Part shown: one piece after another, positions 62,301-64,000 of the stretch | Layout of the letters: the number at the start of each line of letters is the position of its first letter | How positions within the stretch are numbered: the first letter of the stretch is position 1 | Assembly (NCBI GenBank): GCA_017626325.1 | Contig: JAGAIZ010000066.1 | Span: 19,883 to 83,882 of the forward strand | Direction of reading: 5' to 3' | DNA: 64,000 bases | Source of the DNA: Lachnospiraceae bacterium | GTDB lineage: Bacteria; Bacillota; Clostridia; Lachnospirales; Lachnospiraceae | Position numbers and translations under genes: made by a program | The notes under the pieces: model-generated | Told to the model about the DNA's origin: nothing | Database searches by the model: none | The model's input: only the letters and a program-made list of their open reading frames with translations

Positions 62301-64000
62301 ATGTACAAGAGTTACACAATGGAGCTTGCCGGACGTACCCTTCGTGTGGATATCGGAAGAGTAGGCAAGCAGGCCAACGGCTGCGCATTTATGCAGTATG
62401 GCGAGACAACCGTTTTATCCACCGCTACGGCTTCCGATAAGCCAAGGGATGGAATCGATTTCTTCCCGTGCAGCGTGGAGTATGAAGAGAAGCTATATTC
62501 TGTAGGTAAGATTCCGGGCGGCTTCAATAAGAGAGAGGGTAAGGCGTCTGAGAACGCGGTGCTTACCAGCCGTGTCATCGACCGTCCTATGAGGCCTCTG
62601 TTCCCGAAGGATTACCGCAATGACGTGACGCTCAACAACATGGTAATGAGCGTGGATCCGGAGTGCCGTCCTGAGCTGGTGGCTATGATTGGTACAGCTA
62701 TCGCTACCTGTATTTCCGATATTCCGTTCGACGGCCCCTGCGCTATGACCCAGATGGGCATGATCGACGGCGAGCTTATCGTGAATCCTTCCCAGCTTCA
62801 GTGGGATAAGGGAGATCTGAAGATGACGGTGGCTTCTACCGCCGAGAAGGTTATCATGATTGAGGCGGGCGCTAACGAAGTGCCGGAAGCTAAGATGATC
62901 GAGGCCATCTACAAGGCGCATGAGATTAACCAGACGATCATCGAGTTTATTAACAAAATCGTAGCCGAGGTAGGCAAGCCGAAGCATGCTTATGAGAGCT
63001 GTGCGATTCCTGCGCAGATGTTTGAGGATATGAAGAAGATCGTGACGCCCGACGAGATGGAGACGGCGGTTTTCACAGACGAGAAGCAGGTGCGCGAGGA
63101 AAATATCAGGAACGTGACAGCCAGGTTAGAGGAAGCTTTCGCTGATAATGAGGAATATCTTGCCGTATTGGGCGAGGCGGTATATCAGTATCAGAAGAAG
63201 ACCGTTCGCAAGATGATTTTAAAAGACCACAAGCGTCCTGACGGCCGTGCGTTAGACCAGATCAGACCGTTAGCCGCTGAGGTTGATATCATCCCCAGAG
63301 TACATGGTTCCGCGATGTTTACCCGCGGACAGACCCAGATTTGCAACGTATGTACGCTGGCGCCGCTCTCCGAGGTACAGAGAGTGGATGGTCTGGATGA
63401 GAATATCACCAGCAAGAGATATATGCACCACTATAACTTCCCTTCCTATTCCGTGGGCGAGACCAAAGTCAGCCGCGGACCGGGACGTAGAGAGATCGGA
63501 CACGGGGCGTTGGCTGAGAGAGCGCTTCTGCCGGTACTGCCCAGCGAAGAGGAGTTCCCCTATGCAATCCGTACCGTATCCGAGACCTTCGAGTCCAACG
63601 GTTCTACTTCCATGGCTTCTACTTGTGCGTCCTGTATGTCCCTGATGGCAGCGGGTGTACCGATCAAGAAGATGGTAGCCGGTATTTCCTGCGGTCTGGT
63701 AACCGGAGATACGGATGATGATTTCGTACTGCTGACAGATATTCAGGGTCTTGAGGATTTCTTCGGCGACATGGATTTCAAGGTGACAGGAACCCATGAC
63801 GGTATTACGGCGATCCAGATGGATATTAAGATTCACGGCCTGACAAGACCTATCGTAGAAGGCGCTATCGCAAGATGCCGCGAAGCCAGAGAATTTATCA
63901 TGGCTAACTGCATGATGCCTGCGATTTCCGCGCCTCGTAAAGAGGTAGGAAAGTACGCGCCGAAGATTATCTCCATTCAGATCGATCCTGAGAAGATCGG
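62301..64000 (+). CDS. pnp: Polyribonucleotide nucleotidyltransferase, 5' part
   Basis: About 566 residues are visible; the gene continues past the window end. First RNase PH domain (RTLRVDIGRVGKQANGCAF, GGFNKREGK, RVIDRPMRPLFPKDY), a linker helical domain, and most of the second RNase PH domain (RPDGRALDQIRPLAAEVD, then SRGPGRREIGHGALAERAL, and a later DTDDDFVLLTDIQG-type site here GDTDDDFVL). The KH and S1 domains lie beyond the edge. It phosphorolyses RNA 3' ends. AAAGGAGAG precedes the ATG. Confidence 0.97.
   Translation, partial: MYKSYTMELAGRTLRVDIGRVGKQANGCAFMQYGETTVLSTATASDKPRDGIDFFPCSVEYEEKLYSVGKIPGGFNKREGKASENAVLTSRVIDRPMRPLFPKDYRNDVTLNNMVMSVDPECRPELVAMIGTAIATCISDIPFDGPCAMTQMGMIDGELIVNPSQLQWDKGDLKMTVASTAEKVIMIEAGANEVPEAKMIEAIYKAHEINQTIIEFINKIVAEVGKPKHAYESCAIPAQMFEDMKKIVTPDEMETAVFTDEKQVREENIRNVTARLEEAFADNEEYLAVLGEAVYQYQKKTVRKMILKDHKRPDGRALDQIRPLAAEVDIIPRVHGSAMFTRGQTQICNVCTLAPLSEVQRVDGLDENITSKRYMHHYNFPSYSVGETKVSRGPGRREIGHGALAERALLPVLPSEEEFPYAIRTVSETFESNGSTSMASTCASCMSLMAAGVPIKKMVAGISCGLVTGDTDDDFVLLTDIQGLEDFFGDMDFKVTGTHDGITAIQMDIKIHGLTRPIVEGAIARCREAREFIMANCMMPAISAPRKEVGKYAPKIISIQIDPEKI

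Overview
The window looks like a chromosomal segment of a motile gut-type Lachnospiraceae (Clostridium cluster XIVa). This rests on a Firmicutes flagellar/chemotaxis operon containing CheC, CheD and a WhiG/SigD-type sigma factor, a PolC-type DNA polymerase, strong AGGAGG ribosome sites, consensus sigma-A promoters, and families typical of that group (FapA, half-size chromate transporters, DUF6020-like membrane protein, Hol_Tox-like peptide). I cannot name a species. All genes read on the + strand except one large membrane protein at 45249-47150.

Region 1 (1-17.3 kb) is the distal part of a flagellar/chemotaxis operon: fliR (cut by the window edge), flhB, flhA, flhF, flhG, a YcgR/PilZ c-di-GMP receptor, cheB, cheA, cheW, cheC, cheD, a two-TM protein, fliA, fapA and three poorly characterised genes. 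The genes overlap or are tightly spaced, and the run ends in a clear terminator at 17357-17386. Between two of the uncharacterised genes lie two tandem structured units (14886-15156). Their sequences differ but every helix is preserved by compensatory changes, and each has a possible pseudoknot. This is the most interesting object in the window.

Region 2 (17.3-64 kb) follows a classical housekeeping backbone: rpsB-tsf, pyrH-frr-uppS-cdsA-dxr-rseP, ispG-polC, rimP-nusA-rnpM-ylxQ-infB-rbfA-nrnA-truB-ribF, rpsO-pnp (pnp runs off the right edge). It covers translation, ribosome maturation, UMP kinase, lipid and isoprenoid synthesis, replication and RNA decay. Accessory blocks interrupt it. (a) 19.4-27.5 kb: chromate-type transporter pair, esterase, iron/cobalamin-type ABC importer, polysaccharide deacetylase, bactofilin. 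(b) 33.1-35.3 kb: a repeat-rich spacer plus a PP2C phosphatase/Ser-Thr kinase pair. (c) 41.3-49.1 kb: cytidylate-kinase-like protein, polar amino acid ABC importer, tRNA-Glu, a type I toxin-antitoxin-like locus, the DUF6020-like protein and a chemoreceptor. (d) 58.1-61.5 kb: a Na/Pi cotransporter and an NlpC/P60 cell wall hydrolase.

The non-coding regions are unusually informative. Many transcription units start with sigma-A promoters of 17-bp spacing, several followed at once by terminator-like hairpins (amino acid ABC leader, rimP-nusA leader) or long stems (pnp leader). I saw no CRISPR array, rRNA, transposase or prophage genes.
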